Positions 37,060-45,708 of a stretch of DNA of 64,000 nt are shown in pieces. The number at the start of each line of letters is the position of its first letter. Position 1 is the stretch's first letter. Position numbers and translations under genes: made by a program. The DNA is from an uncultured Pelagibacteraceae bacterium. GTDB lineage: Bacteria; Pseudomonadota; Alphaproteobacteria; Pelagibacterales; Pelagibacteraceae. Under the pieces are notes generated by a model, which saw only the letters and a list, made by a program, of their open reading frames with translations, did no database searches and had not been told where the DNA came from. The stretch lies in NCBI GenBank assembly GCA_902600485.1, contig CACKJD010000001.1:117501-181500 (forward strand). The letters run 5' to 3'.

Positions 37060-38275
37060 TAAGAAAATTGACCTCTCGCTAGACAGAACCTTTAATTTAT
37101 TAAATAAATTAGGAAACCCACAAAATAAATTAGATAATGTTGTAACTGTAGTTGGAACCAATGCAAAAGCCTCGATGGCTACAGCTTTAAGCACTATTTT
37201 AAAAGAATCTGGCTACAAATATAATTTATATACTTCTCCTCATTTACAATCCTATACAGAGAGATTTGTTTTTAATAATAAAGAGATAGATGAAATCGAT
37301 CTCGCTACTCTTCTAGAGGACATAGACAGAATTCTAGGAAATGATAGTGCAACAGTTTTTGAAATATTGACATGCGCCTTTATAAAATATGCTGAAAAAT
37401 TTAAAGATAATGTAAATATTATAGAGGCTGGTTTATTTCATAGATTTGATAGTACAAACGTATTCAAACAAAATTTGCTTACCCTCTTAGGAGTAATTCA
37501 CTTAGATCATCTAAATTGGTTGGATAATAAAACAATAGACGGTGTAATTTATGAAAAAACTAGTTCATTACCAACATCTAACATATTTATTAATAATCAA
37601 ATGAATTCAGAAATTAAAACAAAAATTAAAAAATCTTTAATAGAAAATAAATCTAAAAAATATTTTTTTGGTGATGACTTTAATGTAGTAAAATCTGAAA
37701 ACAGTTTTATTCATTATCAAGATGAATTAGGAGAAATAATGCTGCCACAGCCTAATTTGATTGGTGATCACCAAATTTATAATGTAAGCACTTCAATTGC
37801 AGCCGCTAGAAAAATATTTAAAATATCTAGTGCTAATATCAAAAATAGTATGAGAAAAATGAGATTAAAAGGACGTTTAGAAGAAATAAAATCAGGTAAA
37901 TTAAAAAATTTAATAGGTGAAAATAGATTAATAATAGACGGGGGGCATAATATTAATTCAGCAATTTCAATTTCTAATTGGGTTAAGCAACAAAGCGAAA
38001 AAGTACATCTTATTTGTGGTATGATGAATGACAAACCTCACAAAGAGTTTGTTAATCAATTTGAGAATTCTGTAAATTCAATAACTCTGATAGATATACC
38101 TAATCAAGAAGGTTCAATTTCTAAAGAAGAATTTAAAAAAAAACTTGGTAATAAAAATATTCATACTGCAGAAAGTATTGAGGAGTCTTTGTTAATGAAC
38201 AATAAAGATGAAAATTGTATTTTTTTATGTGCGGGAAGCCTTTATTTGGCTGGTGAAGTTTTAAATCTTAATTAA
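37007..38275 (+). CDS. folC: Folylpolyglutamate/dihydrofolate synthase
   Basis: 422 residues. It adds glutamate to dihydropteroate and folates. The phosphate-binding loop, normally GTNGKGS, reads GTNAKAS (50-56). Other motifs are kept: YTSPHLQSYTER, DHLNWL and IDGGHNINSA. Translation from 37007 overlaps accD by 53 bases; a TTG at 37037 would shorten that and leave the fold intact. The convergent trxA end overlaps its stop by 4 bases. Confidence 0.92.
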   Translation: MIVTKLQKIILKIEKRHNKKIDLSLDRTFNLLNKLGNPQNKLDNVVTVVGTNAKASMATALSTILKESGYKYNLYTSPHLQSYTERFVFNNKEIDEIDLATLLEDIDRILGNDSATVFEILTCAFIKYAEKFKDNVNIIEAGLFHRFDSTNVFKQNLLTLLGVIHLDHLNWLDNKTIDGVIYEKTSSLPTSNIFINNQMNSEIKTKIKKSLIENKSKKYFFGDDFNVVKSENSFIHYQDELGEIMLPQPNLIGDHQIYNVSTSIAAARKIFKISSANIKNSMRKMRLKGRLEEIKSGKLKNLIGENRLIIDGGHNINSAISISNWVKQQSEKVHLICGMMNDKPHKEFVNQFENSVNSITLIDIPNQEGSISKEEFKKKLGNKNIHTAESIEESLLMNNKDENCIFLCAGSLYLAGEVLNLN

Positions 38276-38589
38276 ATATTTTCTTTAATCCAAGATACAA
38301 TGTTAGATTTTGTGGTTGCTCCAACTTTAGTTGCTTTAAGTTCACCACCAGAAAAAAGTAACATAGTCGGTATGCCTCTTACTCCATACTTTGTTGGAGT
38401 ATTTGGCTCATTATCAATATTATGCTTAGCAATTACCACTTCGGACATTTCGTTTGAAATTTCCTCCAGTATGGGTCCGATCTGTTTACATGGTCCACAC
38501 CATTCTGCCCAAAAATCAACAATAACTGGTTTTCCAGCCTTGATAACTTCTGATTCAAAATTTTCATCTGTTACATTTACTGTTGCCAT
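38272..38589 (-). CDS. trxA: Thioredoxin
   Basis: 105 residues, standard size. The redox motif is in AEWCGPCKQIGP and the cis-proline in VRGIPTMLLF. It reduces disulfides in the cytoplasm, for example in MsrA (62022). Downstream of folC in the opposite direction, as in many alphaproteobacteria. Confidence 0.97.
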   Translation of the reverse strand: MATVNVTDENFESEVIKAGKPVIVDFWAEWCGPCKQIGPILEEISNEMSEVVIAKHNIDNEPNTPTKYGVRGIPTMLLFSGGELKATKVGATTKSNIVSWIKENI

Positions 38590-38655
38590 ATATTTCTTAT
38601 ATAAAATTTCTTTTTATATTCAAGTTCTTAAATAATTTAAATAGTTTTATCCACA

Positions 38656-40086
38656 TCAAATATTTTTATATTTTTTTTCAATTGACATTACGTAATTATT
38701 TAATTGATCGAGAAACTTTAAATTTGTCTCATTGCCTTCATTAGTAAATTTATCTCTAAGATTATCGCATTCATGATAAAATTCTTTACAAGTCCACCAT
38801 TTTTCCTTTTTTTCACTTAAAATTCTTTTAGCAATTTCCATCTTGATTTTCTTCAACATAGACTCTGGTAAAACATGAGGAGCTTCTTGAAATATTATTT
38901 TTTTTCCAAATCCTACCATTCTTTGATCTTCGAATTTATCTAGCAATCTTAACTTATCATTCCATGGTGCTTCATGCCATTTTTGAAATAAATTAGTATC
39001 TTTGTTAGGTGTAAATTTTACATAAATACTTTCCTCTGGCTCTATATCTTCTTGTGATTTTGACTGCTCTTTTTCCTCGGCAATTTCTCTTAATGCAGTT
39101 AGGATATTTTCAGAAAATTTTTCATTAGTGTTTACAAGTTCTGCTCTTTTGTTAATTAAAGAGACATCCATAACGCTATAAGGTTCGGCTTTCATGCCAT
39201 ACTCTTTACCTATTATTATTGGCGCTTTATTTGACCTAATAGTTCTTAAAAATTTTGGTGTTTTTTTCATCTCAGATTTTAGTTCATTGATAGACATTTT
39301 TAAGAGAGGCTCAACATCAACTCTTAGGTCAACAGCCTGTCCCCATTGATATATTGGATGAATACAAAATTTTGGATGTAGAGGAGCGCAAAGATAAAGT
39401 CTTGATTTTCCGTAAAAGTACTCATTAAGAGTAATAATTTTTTCTTTTTTTATTATCGTCTCTGTATCAAGCTTATTTGAAGTCTTTAAAAAATTGCCCC
39501 AAGTATCTTGTTGTTTATTTTTAATTAGACCTAAAACTTTATGAGTAAGTTCTGCATCAAATAAGGCGCTATGAGCTCCTCTAGTCTCAAAACCATTCAT
39601 CCTAGCTAAAGATTCTAGCTTCATTACAGCATTTCCTTTTTCATTAATCTCAGTTTTTAATATTTTATTATCTAAAGCAAAAGCACCTCGAGCAATATTT
39701 AGTCCATCATGTCTTTTGTTAGGGGATGAATTTGTGATGTATGGATATCTCAATCCTTTGAAGAACTCTTTTCTTATCATTTCATCGTCAAAACCTATGT
39801 TAGACCAGCCTAAGAATATCGCTGGGCTCCACTTTTTAAAAATCATCTCAACTTGAGATAACATTTGATAATGACTTAAATTTGCTTTTGTTAACAAGTT
39901 AACATCAGTTTTGTTTACAAGAAGGGCCATACATTGAGGAATTTCTCCTTCTGGAAGTCTACATCTTAAATTAAATCTTTCTTTTTCGACTAAGTTTTCA
40001 TCTACTAAAATTCCGCCTATTTCAATAATACTTCCAAAGTCTGTGCTAGAGCTTGAAGATTCTATATCCCAAATTACTATGTTCAT
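38656..40086 (-). CDS. sbcB: Exonuclease I-like DEDDh nuclease
   Basis: 476 residues. The N-terminal DEDDh exonuclease domain has IWDIESSSSSTDFG (D-x-E near residue 6), WSNIGFDDEMIRK and HSALFDAELT (H and D). The remaining 280 residues match the SH3-like and helical parts of Exonuclease I in size but are hard to align by eye. ExoI degrades single-stranded DNA 3' to 5' in mismatch repair and recombination. It heads a group with a PD-(D/E)XK nuclease and RmuC, all on the minus strand. Confidence 0.8.
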   Translation of the reverse strand: MNIVIWDIESSSSSTDFGSIIEIGGILVDENLVEKERFNLRCRLPEGEIPQCMALLVNKTDVNLLTKANLSHYQMLSQVEMIFKKWSPAIFLGWSNIGFDDEMIRKEFFKGLRYPYITNSSPNKRHDGLNIARGAFALDNKILKTEINEKGNAVMKLESLARMNGFETRGAHSALFDAELTHKVLGLIKNKQQDTWGNFLKTSNKLDTETIIKKEKIITLNEYFYGKSRLYLCAPLHPKFCIHPIYQWGQAVDLRVDVEPLLKMSINELKSEMKKTPKFLRTIRSNKAPIIIGKEYGMKAEPYSVMDVSLINKRAELVNTNEKFSENILTALREIAEEKEQSKSQEDIEPEESIYVKFTPNKDTNLFQKWHEAPWNDKLRLLDKFEDQRMVGFGKKIIFQEAPHVLPESMLKKIKMEIAKRILSEKKEKWWTCKEFYHECDNLRDKFTNEGNETNLKFLDQLNNYVMSIEKKYKNI

Positions 40087-40185
40087 AATTTATAAATTAA
40101 TGCTAATTGGAAAGTGTGAAGGCTCGCATCTAAACAAGTAGCAAGTAAGTTTTTTAATATATTAATCTCAAACGAAGTCAAACCA

Positions 40186-40872
40186 TTATTTATTAAATAA
40201 GTGATAAAATTTTTCAACTCTCTCAAGAAATTTGTTTTGAAAATTTATTAGTTCATTACCTTCAATTTTAAAATCCTGAAATAATCTATCTACAGTACAC
40301 AATAAGATTACACCTTGTGTAATATTAGAATTATAAACAGTATTGTGAGCTAAAGAATAAGCGCCAATTTGTAAAAAGTAATCTTCTATGTATTCTTCCT
40401 TTTTTGGTTTATTGCTTTGTTTAAAATCTAAAATTGATTCTTTGCCTTCATAAACTCCTATACAATCTGCAGTACCTGCGTATTTACCAGGATAATATAT
40501 TGTAGCTTCAGACCCCCATATCTCTAGCAATTTGTTTTTTAAACCATTATCAATAATTTCCTCTGCCATTTTTTTAGACTTATTGTTGTCTTCTAATAGT
40601 TCTTGATTTAATTTTCCGTACAAAAAATGCTCTATATACGAATGCATGGAACTTCCTCTAGCTGAGGCCTCTTTTTTAATTCTCTCTGCTTCAACATTCC
40701 CTACCCTTTGTTTCCAAGCAAGAATAGCAGCTTTGTCTTCTTCACTTTTAGTGGCTGACAAGATTGTTGTTACGGAGGGCAAACTTGATCCATTTAAAGA
40801 ATAATGTCTTGATCCATTTATTAAAGATCTTGTTGATTTTGGATAGACAAATTTGTTATTCCATTTCATCAA
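40186..40872 (-). CDS. PD-(D/E)XK superfamily exonuclease (RecB/MGME1-like)
   Basis: 228 residues. The nuclease core is YAGTADCIGVYEG followed by SILDFKQSNKP (D and D-x-K) and YFLQIGAYSLA, the Q-x3-Y motif of RecB-type nucleases. The upstream helix AARGSSMH-like segment (SARGSSMHSYIEHFL) is also typical. Similar single-domain enzymes occur in mitochondria (MGME1) and in many marine phages. It may process DNA ends during repair. It lies 99 bases after sbcB and 32 from rmuC. The small spacers show no terminator. Confidence 0.82.
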   Translation of the reverse strand: MMKWNNKFVYPKSTRSLINGSRHYSLNGSSLPSVTTILSATKSEEDKAAILAWKQRVGNVEAERIKKEASARGSSMHSYIEHFLYGKLNQELLEDNNKSKKMAEEIIDNGLKNKLLEIWGSEATIYYPGKYAGTADCIGVYEGKESILDFKQSNKPKKEEYIEDYFLQIGAYSLAHNTVYNSNITQGVILLCTVDRLFQDFKIEGNELINFQNKFLERVEKFYHLFNK

Positions 40873-40904
40873 ATTATTTATAGAGCTATTTAAAATAATT
40901 TAAA

Positions 40905-41966
40905 TTAATTTTTAGCTTGTTTTGAAGCTGGTATATTTAATTTTTCAACATTCTCATTTTTTGGTATTTCAACTTGCCCGGGATCTTTAATATTTCCAAG
41001 TGTATTCATTATAGATCTTGCATCTCTTCCAAAACTATCAGTAGCTTGCATGGCTTGTTCTAATTTTTTTCTGAGTTCTTTTATTCCATCAAAATGTTTT
41101 TCGAATCTTGAGCTTATATTTCTTAAATCACTATATATTTGTGTAGCATGTTGCTGAACTTTGAGTGTTTGAAATCCTAAATGATAGGATTGTAATAAAG
41201 CAGATAAAGTGTTGGGGCCAGAAATTGTAACTTTATATTTGGTTCTTAATTCCTGTAAAAGTAGTTCTTTAGTTTTGGGGTCCCTATAGCTAGAGAGTTC
41301 TGAAAATAATCCCTCGGTTGGAACATAAACAATTGCAAAATCTGTACTTTTTGGTGGTGCTATATATTTTGCGTTAACAGTTTTAGCCTTTAACCTAAAA
41401 GCTGATGCCAAATCTTTCCTAGCCTCTGCTTGTGCATCTTTGTCATTAGCATTATATGCATCGTCAATTGCTTTATATTTTTCAACAGGCCAGTGACTAT
41501 CAATTGGCAACATCACATCTTGAAGTTTAATTGCAAACTCTACTGTTTCTGATGTGTCCTCTTTCATTTTAGCATTTGCGATATATTGAGATGATGGTAA
41601 CAAATCTTTTAGGAGTGCGCCTAGTCCAAATTCCGCAAGAGTTCCATATGATTTTACCCCACTCAAAATTCTACTAAAATTATCTTGGCTTTTATTTAAC
41701 TCGCTTACTTGTCGATTAAAAACTGATACTTTTTCATCAACTTTTGTAAGAGCTCCTGTCATATCTTTTGCTATTTCTTTGCTCATAGATCCAAAAGATT
41801 GGCTAAATGTATTTTTTAAAGAACTTAATTCGTCTTTAAAAATTTGTTCGTTGTTAACTGGCTCAGGTTGTTTACGTTTAATTAGAAAAACAATTGCTAA
41901 TAAATTAGCAATAAGCAAAATAATAATCAAAATTACGAGTAACGATTCCATTTCCACACTATACAT
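40905..41966 (-). CDS. rmuC: DNA recombination protein RmuC
   Basis: 353 residues. One N-terminal membrane helix (about 7-28), a coiled region (about 40-100) and the RmuC core with LPIDSHWPVEKY, KYIAPPKSTDFAIVYVPTEG and LLQSYHLGFQTL. The family limits inversions at short repeats; the fold resembles a nuclease. The start could also be Met at 41951, which would avoid the 8-base overlap with hisG. Confidence 0.92.
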   Translation of the reverse strand: MYSVEMESLLVILIIILLIANLLAIVFLIKRKQPEPVNNEQIFKDELSSLKNTFSQSFGSMSKEIAKDMTGALTKVDEKVSVFNRQVSELNKSQDNFSRILSGVKSYGTLAEFGLGALLKDLLPSSQYIANAKMKEDTSETVEFAIKLQDVMLPIDSHWPVEKYKAIDDAYNANDKDAQAEARKDLASAFRLKAKTVNAKYIAPPKSTDFAIVYVPTEGLFSELSSYRDPKTKELLLQELRTKYKVTISGPNTLSALLQSYHLGFQTLKVQQHATQIYSDLRNISSRFEKHFDGIKELRKKLEQAMQATDSFGRDARSIMNTLGNIKDPGQVEIPKNENVEKLNIPASKQAKN

Positions 41967-42642
41967 TTTTATTAAGTTTATTTATAATATTAAAAATTCC
42001 TTTCTTTTTTTGGCTTTTTTGAGAAATCATTAAACATGCTTGAGATTTAAGAATCACTCCGTCTTTTAATACCCTTAAATTATTGGCTCTTAAAGTTTCG
42101 CCTGAAGAAGTGATATCTGTTATAATTTCTGACGAACCTGTAAATGGATATATTTCTGTTGCACCAAGACTTTTTACAATTTTAAATTGTGTGACACCTC
42201 TTTCAAACATAAAATTTGTTGTTAAGTTTGGATACTTTGTAGCTACTCTTAATCTATTTTTTTTTTTTTCTTTAAACTCAAATGCAATTTCCTCTAAATC
42301 AGCTAATGTTTGAACATCAATCCAATCATCAGGAATTGCAATTACTAAATTAGCTTTACCAAAAGTATATTTTTTTTTCACTATTATTTTTTTTTGCACA
42401 TTAATTCCACTTTCTTTTAATAAATCAAACCCTGAAAAACCAATATCCAAAGTTCCATCTCCTAATCTTTCAACGATTTCTCTAGCGTGTAAATAGGTAA
42501 TATTTAAATTTTTATATCCTTTAACAGATCCTAATAAATCTCTCTCTCCTCTTTCAGATTTAAGTTGTAAATTATTTTTTGAAAAAATTTTTAATATATC
42601 TTTTCTTAATCTACCTTTACTGGGAATTCCAATATTAATCAT
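41959..42642 (-). CDS. hisG: ATP phosphoribosyltransferase, short form
   Basis: 227 residues. First step of histidine synthesis. The short form lacks the C-terminal regulatory domain and requires HisZ, which is encoded directly upstream. IGIPSKGRLRKD starts the protein and GATEIYPFTGSSEIITDITSSG carries the PRPP-binding loop (the phosphate loop is at its end). It overlaps hisZ by 8 bases. Confidence 0.95.
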   Translation of the reverse strand: MINIGIPSKGRLRKDILKIFSKNNLQLKSERGERDLLGSVKGYKNLNITYLHAREIVERLGDGTLDIGFSGFDLLKESGINVQKKIIVKKKYTFGKANLVIAIPDDWIDVQTLADLEEIAFEFKEKKKNRLRVATKYPNLTTNFMFERGVTQFKIVKSLGATEIYPFTGSSEIITDITSSGETLRANNLRVLKDGVILKSQACLMISQKSQKKKGIFNIINKLNKNV

Positions 42643-43693
42643 TTAAATTTATAGCTGCTCCAACTGCTGGTATTTTTTTATTTGATCCAAGATCTCCAAT
42701 GAGGTTATCGTATCTTCCACCATTAATAATGTTAATCTTATTTGATTTAATTTTAACATCAATTTTGAAGACTAAGCCTGTGTAATATTCTAATTGTCTA
42801 CCAAAAGAAGCTGAATATTTTATATTTAATCTTGATAATTTATTTTTAGATATTGGAAAATAATTTTTTTCTACTCTTAAATTAATTTTATATTTTTTAA
42901 AAAAAAAGTTTAATTTGTTAAATGCTTCACTGATTGGACAATCAATTTTAAGAAATTCTTTTATTATTTTTACAACATTTTTTCCTTTTTGAGGTTTTCT
43001 CGGATCATTTATTTTATTGTTAAATCTGTTGAGAATCTCGTTAAGTGATCTCCCAGCAATAATTTTTGATTGTTTCTGTTTAAGCATTGCTTCATATTTT
43101 TTTTTATCTATTTCTACAATTGTTGGATCTACATCAGAATTAGTCTCCAATCTTTTTAATAAATCATTAAAATATTTTTCTCTCCAAAAATGTCTTTGTA
43201 GTCTTAATCTCCATCTTTTAGGGATGTCCAATTTAGTCAATAAAAGTTTAAATATTTCTATGTTTCCAATAGTCAAAACACCCGATGAGAATTTTAATTT
43301 CGATAAAGATTTAACAGCTGTATTAATAATTTTTTTATCGTCGTTCTTTTCCTTGTTAGAGCCAATAATTTCAAAACCAATTTGATTTCTTATTATGCTA
43401 TCTGATATTTTTTGCGTTTTTCTAAACGCTTGTCCACTGTAAAATACTTTTTTGGCTGCTTTATTTCTCTCATTTAAATACTTTAGGCATGACGCAATTG
43501 TTAAATCTGGTCTAAGACAAATTTCATTACCCTTCTGATCATTGAAAGAAAAAATGAAACGTCTAAATGACTCACCAGATCTTTCAACGATATGATTCGT
43601 TTCTATTACAGTATCTAAATTAATATACTTAAAGCCCTCCGATTTTATTAACTTTAATATATTTTCAGATAATTTTTTTGATTTCATTAACAA
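42635..43693 (-). CDS. hisZ: ATP phosphoribosyltransferase regulatory subunit
   Basis: 352 residues. A catalytically inactive relative of histidyl-tRNA synthetase that binds HisG and confers histidine feedback. It keeps synthetase-like segments (CLRPDLTIASCLKYL, YYTGLVFKID, GGRYDNLI) but lacks the anticodon-binding domain. It overlaps hisS, the gene it derives from, by 29 bases, and is followed by hisG. Confidence 0.93.
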   Translation of the reverse strand: MLMKSKKLSENILKLIKSEGFKYINLDTVIETNHIVERSGESFRRFIFSFNDQKGNEICLRPDLTIASCLKYLNERNKAAKKVFYSGQAFRKTQKISDSIIRNQIGFEIIGSNKEKNDDKKIINTAVKSLSKLKFSSGVLTIGNIEIFKLLLTKLDIPKRWRLRLQRHFWREKYFNDLLKRLETNSDVDPTIVEIDKKKYEAMLKQKQSKIIAGRSLNEILNRFNNKINDPRKPQKGKNVVKIIKEFLKIDCPISEAFNKLNFFFKKYKINLRVEKNYFPISKNKLSRLNIKYSASFGRQLEYYTGLVFKIDVKIKSNKINIINGGRYDNLIGDLGSNKKIPAVGAAINLND

Positions 43694-44999
43694 TGTTCTC
43701 TTCTTTAATATTAGTTTCTTTACCAGTTCTTAGATCTTTTATTTTAACTTCTGAGTTTTTAATTTCTTCTTCGCCAGCAAAAATTACACATGGAGAACTA
43801 ATTCTATTAGCGTATTCCATTTGTTTTTTTATTTTTCCCTCACCAGGGTAAATCTCTGAACTAATATTTTCCGATCTAAGTCTCTTTAGTATTTCTATAT
43901 ATTTTTTCATATTGTTTTGATCAAAGACACTAATCATTACAGGGCGCGTAACTTTTAAATCAAATTCTTTTTTTTGCATCAGTGCAAACATAAGTCTGTC
44001 TATACCTACTGATATGCCAGTTGCTGGATAATCAAGATTACCAAAATTGCTTACTAAATTATCGTATCTCCCTCCACCACCTATTGATCCAAATTGAATA
44101 ACTTGTCCCTTTAAATTTTTTACATTGAAATTTAGGTTAACTTCAAATATTGGGCCTGTGTAATACTCTAAACCTCTTATTACCGATGGATCGAACTTAT
44201 AGTTATCAAATTTATAATCTTTAAATATTTTCATTATTTTATTTAAATCCTCGCTCTGAGGTGAGTTAACATTTAAAGAGCTTTCAATAATTTTTATTTG
44301 ATCATCGTCTAATTCTGCTCCTTTTGTATAATCTCCTGATTTATCTTTTCTACCTTCGCCCAGTAATTTTTTTACTTCTGTCCACCCTAACCTATCTACT
44401 TTATCTAGAGCTCGAAGAATTAGAGAAATTTTTTTTTGTGACTGAATTTTTAGTTTTTTAAATAATTCATCTGTAATTTTCCTAGATGATATTTTGACTA
44501 TGTAATCATCTTTAGTTAGGCCGCAATTTTCTAAAATTTCTGATATCATTACACATAATTCTGCATCTGCTTGTAAATTTTTTGTACCAACGTAATCAGC
44601 GTCGAACTGCAGAAATTCTCTGTATCTTCCCGGTCCAGGTTTTTCATTCCTCCAAACGGTTCCTAATTGATAACGTTTAAAAGGTTTTGGTATTTCATTA
44701 AAATTTTTTGCAACATATCTCGCCAAGGGTGCTGTTAAATCATAACGTAAAGATAACCACTTGTTTTCGTCCTTAAAAGAAAAAACACCTTCCCCAGGCC
44801 TTTCTTTATCAGGTAAAAATTTCCCTATACTTTCAGTATATTCAAAACTTGGGGTTTCAAGATATTGAAAGCCATACTTGACCATTACCTCTTTAATCTT
44901 TGAAATTATGAAGTCTCTGATTAATAGCTCTTTTTCTTTTCTATCTTCAAAACCTGAAGGTAATTCCTTTAGAGGTTTTATTTTTTTTTGTTTTTCCAT
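43665..44999 (-). CDS. hisS: Histidyl-tRNA synthetase
   Basis: 444 residues from ATG at 44999; a longer open frame upstream runs through tRNA-His and is not used. Class II motifs: motif 2 is RNEKPGPGRYREFLQFD (about 113-130), which differs from the canonical bacterial form with RPQKGRYRQFHQ; the histidine-A block is RGLEYYTGPIFE; a C-terminal anticodon-binding domain follows. The motif 2 variant is the one associated with tRNA-His lacking G-1 in alphaproteobacteria, as found directly upstream. Confidence 0.96.
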   Translation of the reverse strand: MEKQKKIKPLKELPSGFEDRKEKELLIRDFIISKIKEVMVKYGFQYLETPSFEYTESIGKFLPDKERPGEGVFSFKDENKWLSLRYDLTAPLARYVAKNFNEIPKPFKRYQLGTVWRNEKPGPGRYREFLQFDADYVGTKNLQADAELCVMISEILENCGLTKDDYIVKISSRKITDELFKKLKIQSQKKISLILRALDKVDRLGWTEVKKLLGEGRKDKSGDYTKGAELDDDQIKIIESSLNVNSPQSEDLNKIMKIFKDYKFDNYKFDPSVIRGLEYYTGPIFEVNLNFNVKNLKGQVIQFGSIGGGGRYDNLVSNFGNLDYPATGISVGIDRLMFALMQKKEFDLKVTRPVMISVFDQNNMKKYIEILKRLRSENISSEIYPGEGKIKKQMEYANRISSPCVIFAGEEEIKNSEVKIKDLRTGKETNIKEENIVNEIKKII

Positions 45000-45003
45000 T
45001 TTT

Positions 45004-45080
45004 TGGTACACGGGGACAGATTCGAACTGTCGACCTTCGGTTCCACAAACCGCTGCTCTAACCAACTGAGCTACCCGTGC
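45004..45080 (-). tRNA. tRNA-His (GTG), no encoded G-1
   Basis: 77 bases including CCA. The anticodon loop TTGTGGA gives GTG. The base before G1 is A, so G-1 is not encoded. The discriminator is A73 rather than C73, and G1 faces U72. The base pair at the foot of the anticodon stem (27-43) is a G-A mismatch. D- and T-loops are normal (TTGG, TTCGAAT). The gene ends 4 bases before the hisS start codon. Confidence 0.96.
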
Positions 45081-45230
45081 TCCTATCTTTGTTTTATACT
45101 AATTGTGGATATTTTTAAATTTATATAATGATTAAATAGCTAGCTTGCAGCCAGCATGAAAATGTTGTCTGTGAGATAATATTAAATTTTTAATAGTTTT
45201 AATCATTGCGATTTAATTAACACTTTAATC

Positions 45231-45296
45231 AAAAAAATCAACAATTGATTGTATAGGAATATTAGAAGCTTATTTGCTTTCTTATCCCTATACAAT
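45231..45296 (-). terminator. Terminator of cspA
   Basis: On the minus strand a perfect 10-bp stem (45296-45287 with 45257-45248) encloses about 29 bases, which can form a weaker inner hairpin. A run of seven T's (45237-45231) follows ten bases later. It lies 19 bases past the cspA stop. The spacer from here to tRNA-His (45081-45230) shows no other feature I can support. Confidence 0.6.
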
Positions 45297-45314
45297 TATT
45301 TTGATGAATTAGAA

Positions 45315-45524
45315 TTAAGAGGTTTTTTGCAGTTTTACTGCGGCAGGACCTTTTTCTCCGTCTTCAACTTCAAATGTAAGCTCGTCACCTTCGTTTAAGA
45401 ATCTTAAACCTGCTTCTCTTACAGCTGAAGCATGTACGAATACATCTTTTTCTTTGTCTTCACGCTCAATGAAACCGTAACCTTTTTTTCCATTGAACCA
45501 CTTTACTTTGCCTTTTAGACTCAT
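45315..45524 (-). CDS. cspA: Cold shock protein
   Basis: 69 residues, a single CSD OB-fold. RNP1 is KGYGFIER and RNP2 is VFVHASAV. It binds single-stranded RNA and melts secondary structure. The 108-base upstream spacer, after tRNA-Phe, is long for this genome and contains an AAGCTT repeat pair (45551-45567 region) that could form a small hairpin in the leader, as is common for cold shock genes. The gene symbol is by family. Confidence 0.95.
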   Translation of the reverse strand: MSLKGKVKWFNGKKGYGFIEREDKEKDVFVHASAVREAGLRFLNEGDELTFEVEDGEKGPAAVKLQKTS

Positions 45525-45632
45525 TTTACTCTTTCGTTAGTTATTATACTTAAGCTTTTTAAGCTTTAACGGGTTGTTATTAGATTTCTAAATTTAATGC
45601 AAGCAATTTAAATTGACTTAATGTCACTTTAG

Positions 45633-45707
45633 TGGTGGCCTTGGTAAGAATCGCACTTACGACACATACCTTTTCAGGGTACTGCTCTACTACTGAGCTA
45701 CAAGGCC
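45633..45707 (-). tRNA. tRNA-Phe (GAA) with A18 and G55
   Basis: 75 bases with encoded CCA. Acceptor GGCCTTG pairs fully with CAAGGCC; the anticodon loop CTGAAAA gives GAA. The D-loop AGTAGTA has A where G18 is expected, and the T-loop TGCGATT has G where U55 is expected. It starts one base after the infA stop codon, so it must be cut from the infA transcript. Confidence 0.96.
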
Positions 45708-45708
45708 A

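Noticed and set aside
38656..41966. Calling the nuclease trio a phage defence system
   Set aside because: All three have housekeeping repair relatives, and no sensor, methyltransferase or toxin module is nearby; only the clustering is reported.
45000..45065. 22-residue N-terminal extension of hisS
   Set aside because: It would be translated from the tRNA-His gene; the Met at 44999 gives a normal HisRS N-terminus.
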